Source: Victivallaceae bacterium (GTDB lineage: Bacteria > Verrucomicrobiota > Lentisphaeria > Victivallales > Victivallaceae). Taken from it: a DNA stretch of 15,812 nucleotides. Below the pieces are notes generated by a model. It was not told the origin of the DNA. It ran no database searches and saw nothing but the letters and a program-made list of their open reading frames with translations. Position numbers and translations under genes: made by a program. The DNA lies in assembly GCA_028717165.1 (NCBI GenBank), contig JAQUOK010000018.1, positions 1-15,812 of the forward strand, in the 5' to 3' direction. Shown in pieces: positions 14,729 through 15,812 of the stretch. How positions within the stretch are numbered: the stretch's first letter is position 1; each line of letters starts with the position of its first letter.

Positions 14729-15387
14729 TATTCATCCCTTTTTTTATCTTTTAAAATATTATTGTATATATCTTCACCACCATACTTAATGCATAAGGTT
14801 TTAAACCAATCACTATTTACATCAATACCATTAGCTTTGATAAGCATTTTAATATCTATCATGTCTTTCCCCTCTCGGCATTCATTATTGTATTTTATAG
14901 CGTGCAGTTTTGTGGCAAGCACCGTTTCAAAAGAGGCGCACAGAAAAGCATTTTCTCCTCGTATATTTTTTACCTCAGCCAGCTTTATAATTTCATTTGC
15001 TGTATCTGTGGCAATAAAAACAGTATCAATATCCATGAATGCATCATTTTTGTGCCGGAATTTTGCATATTGGGTTGTCTGTAGAACTTTATGATAACCA
15101 ATGGATTCTAGTATATTAGTGAAATTTTTAAAATCATTCTCGGGCAACATGAAATCGACATCAAAAGTATTACGCTGATAACCATAAACGCTCATGGAAA
15201 TAGCGCCGAAAAGTACAGCTTTGTTATCATTTTTTTTAAGAACCTCTGAAAGTGTGGTGAAAAAATCATTCTCATTCAAAGCTGCAAAATCAACATCAGA
15301 AGTGGAAACTGACGACTCTGGTCTATCAGTCTTGAGAGTTTCCTTTTCGACGCTAAAAAAATTTTTAATTTTTTCCCAAAATTTCAT
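14728..15387 (-). CDS. Nucleotidyltransferase-fold protein (AbiEii/MNT-like)
   Basis: This is a 219-residue protein with a minimal nucleotidyltransferase fold. LFGAISMSVYG (59-69) is the glycine-led helix-turn motif, although the usual second Gly or Ser is Ala. RNTFDVDFML (72-81) carries the metal-binding Asp76 and Asp78, and MDIDTVF (118-124) supplies the third carboxylate. ATKLHAIKYNNECREGKDMIDIKML (158-182) matches the 'KLhA...R.KD..Di' segment of AbiEii and related proteins. The first ~35 residues are charged and look linker-like. ATG 15387, with GGA 6 nt upstream, is preferred to TTG 15396. The gene overlaps the following small gene by one base. Related proteins act as toxins or defence factors by nucleotidylating RNA or proteins, but others have unknown roles. 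The activity here is not shown. Confidence 0.75.
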   Translation of the reverse strand: MKFWEKIKNFFSVEKETLKTDRPESSVSTSDVDFAALNENDFFTTLSEVLKKNDNKAVLFGAISMSVYGYQRNTFDVDFMLPENDFKNFTNILESIGYHKVLQTTQYAKFRHKNDAFMDIDTVFIATDTANEIIKLAEVKNIRGENAFLCASFETVLATKLHAIKYNNECREGKDMIDIKMLIKANGIDVNSDWFKTLCIKYGGEDIYNNILKDKKRDE

Positions 15388-15469
15388 TTTATCCAAAATA
15401 TAATTGCTTAGGAGTCATTCAAAAATAACTGAAACTTTCTACTGGCGTCTCGGGGATACTTTTGCTTCC

Positions 15470-15511
15470 GCCGGTTCGTTACGAAGCGCTGCGGCTTTGC
15501 TCCTCACCGGC
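15470..15511. repeat. G+C-rich inverted repeat with nested hairpin
   Basis: GCCGGT (15470-15475) pairs with ACCGGC (15506-15511). Inside lies TTCGT-T-ACGAA (15475-15485), a hairpin with a one-base centre, next to the palindrome AGCGCT (15485-15490). The flanks are A+T-rich. The island reads like part of a dispersed intergenic repeat rather than a promoter or terminator, since there is no T-run. A single copy is visible in this window. Confidence 0.35.
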
Positions 15512-15680
15512 TGAGCCAAAATTTCTTTCCGATACACTCAGGATAAAGTTCCACTTATTTCTTCACAACTCCTTAAGCATTTAACCTGTCTTTTCAAACC
15601 AGTATTTTTTATAAAATGAATATAATATGCATTGGCTTATTATTCCAATTTTTTACTCAAATAATATTTAATTTCAATAG

Positions 15681-15775
15681 TGGTGCAGCGGTTCCGAATG
15701 AATATCCTGAAAATACCCGGCATTCGTTCGTTTTAAAATTTGGGCAGGCTCCGCCCTTGCCGAACCGCGGCATTA
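15681..15775 (+). other. Candidate three-way-junction structured element
   Basis: An outer stem GCGGTTC (15688-15694) / GAACCGC (15762-15768) extends outward past one A-G mismatch by seven more pairs (15681-15686 with 15770-15775, two of them G-T). The arms start directly inside. Arm 1 is CGAATG (15695-15700) / CATTCG (15721-15726). Arm 2 is a hairpin over 15743-15761, GGCA-GGC-TCC-GCC-CT-TGCC, with a 2-nt bulge. The G-T pairs favour a plus-strand RNA, because they become A-C mismatches on the other strand. It may be a structured RNA or a palindromic mobile element. Confidence 0.35.
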
Positions 15776-15812
15776 AATCATAAAGAGTTTTTGGGAAGGC
15801 GGGTAAAAATGG

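Larger units (their letters stand above)
15388..15812. other. About 425 bases with no convincing gene; two structured G+C-rich islands
   Basis: The frame beginning near 15430 (+) stays open to 15594 but is short, without a start or ribosome site, and is not believed. Two G+C-rich islands stand out from A+T-rich flanks: 15441-15517 and 15681-15775, described separately. No good promoter for the nucleotidyltransferase pair is visible; TATATT on the minus strand about 13 nt before its ATG is too close to be persuasive. No transposase fragment was recognised. Confidence 0.5.

Noticed and set aside
14723..15094. 123-codon plus-strand ORF antisense to the nucleotidyltransferase
   Set aside because: The opposite strand carries conserved nucleotidyltransferase motifs and a coupled partner; the plus frame is a serine/phenylalanine-rich shadow.
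15681..15775. Integron attC site
   Set aside because: It has the right size and folds back on itself, but the stems do not carry the GTTRRRY/RYYYAAC core sites, and no integrase or cassette array is visible.

Overview
The window is most of a surface-polysaccharide (O-antigen, capsule or exopolysaccharide) biosynthesis locus, followed by a small accessory module. The genes point to a Gram-negative-type bacterium: a WbaP-like initiating transferase, a Wzx-like flippase, a Wzy/WaaL-like membrane protein and a Wzm/Wzt export transporter. G+C is moderate to low and very uneven. The lineage cannot be fixed from sequence alone. There are no rRNA or tRNA genes, no CRISPR array and no recognisable transposase.

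Block 1 (1-4047, + strand) is a GT-C type membrane glycosyltransferase whose 5' part is missing or frameshifted, then wbaP (4-nt overlap with the previous stop), then a Wzx-like flippase (4 nt further on). Block 2 (8802-3961, - strand) is a tightly packed operon: two GT4 glycosyltransferases, a membrane GT2, and a Wzy/WaaL-like protein. Its last gene overlaps the flippase tail to tail by 87 nt. Block 3 (8989-12897, + strand) starts from a divergent promoter region shared with block 2. It holds wzm, wzt with a C-terminal cargo domain, a SAM methyltransferase and a GT4 glycosyltransferase. Block 4 (14321-12977, - strand) is a 96-codon unrecognised ORF overlapping the start of a GT2 glycosyltransferase. 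Block 5 (15387-14498, - strand) is a nucleotidyltransferase-fold gene coupled to a 76-residue small gene, resembling AbiE/MNT-type accessory pairs. The last ~415 bases contain no convincing gene but do hold two G+C-rich inverted-repeat structures.

Likely joint function: WbaP loads a sugar-1-phosphate onto undecaprenyl phosphate, the GT4 and GT2 enzymes extend the glycan, and it is then moved across the inner membrane. Two export routes lie side by side here: a Wzx/Wzy route, and a Wzm/Wzt ABC route with a neighbouring methyltransferase that could cap the chain. Whether they serve one polymer or two cannot be read from the sequence. G+C falls sharply between the ATPase half and the cargo half of wzt, which suggests mosaic assembly.
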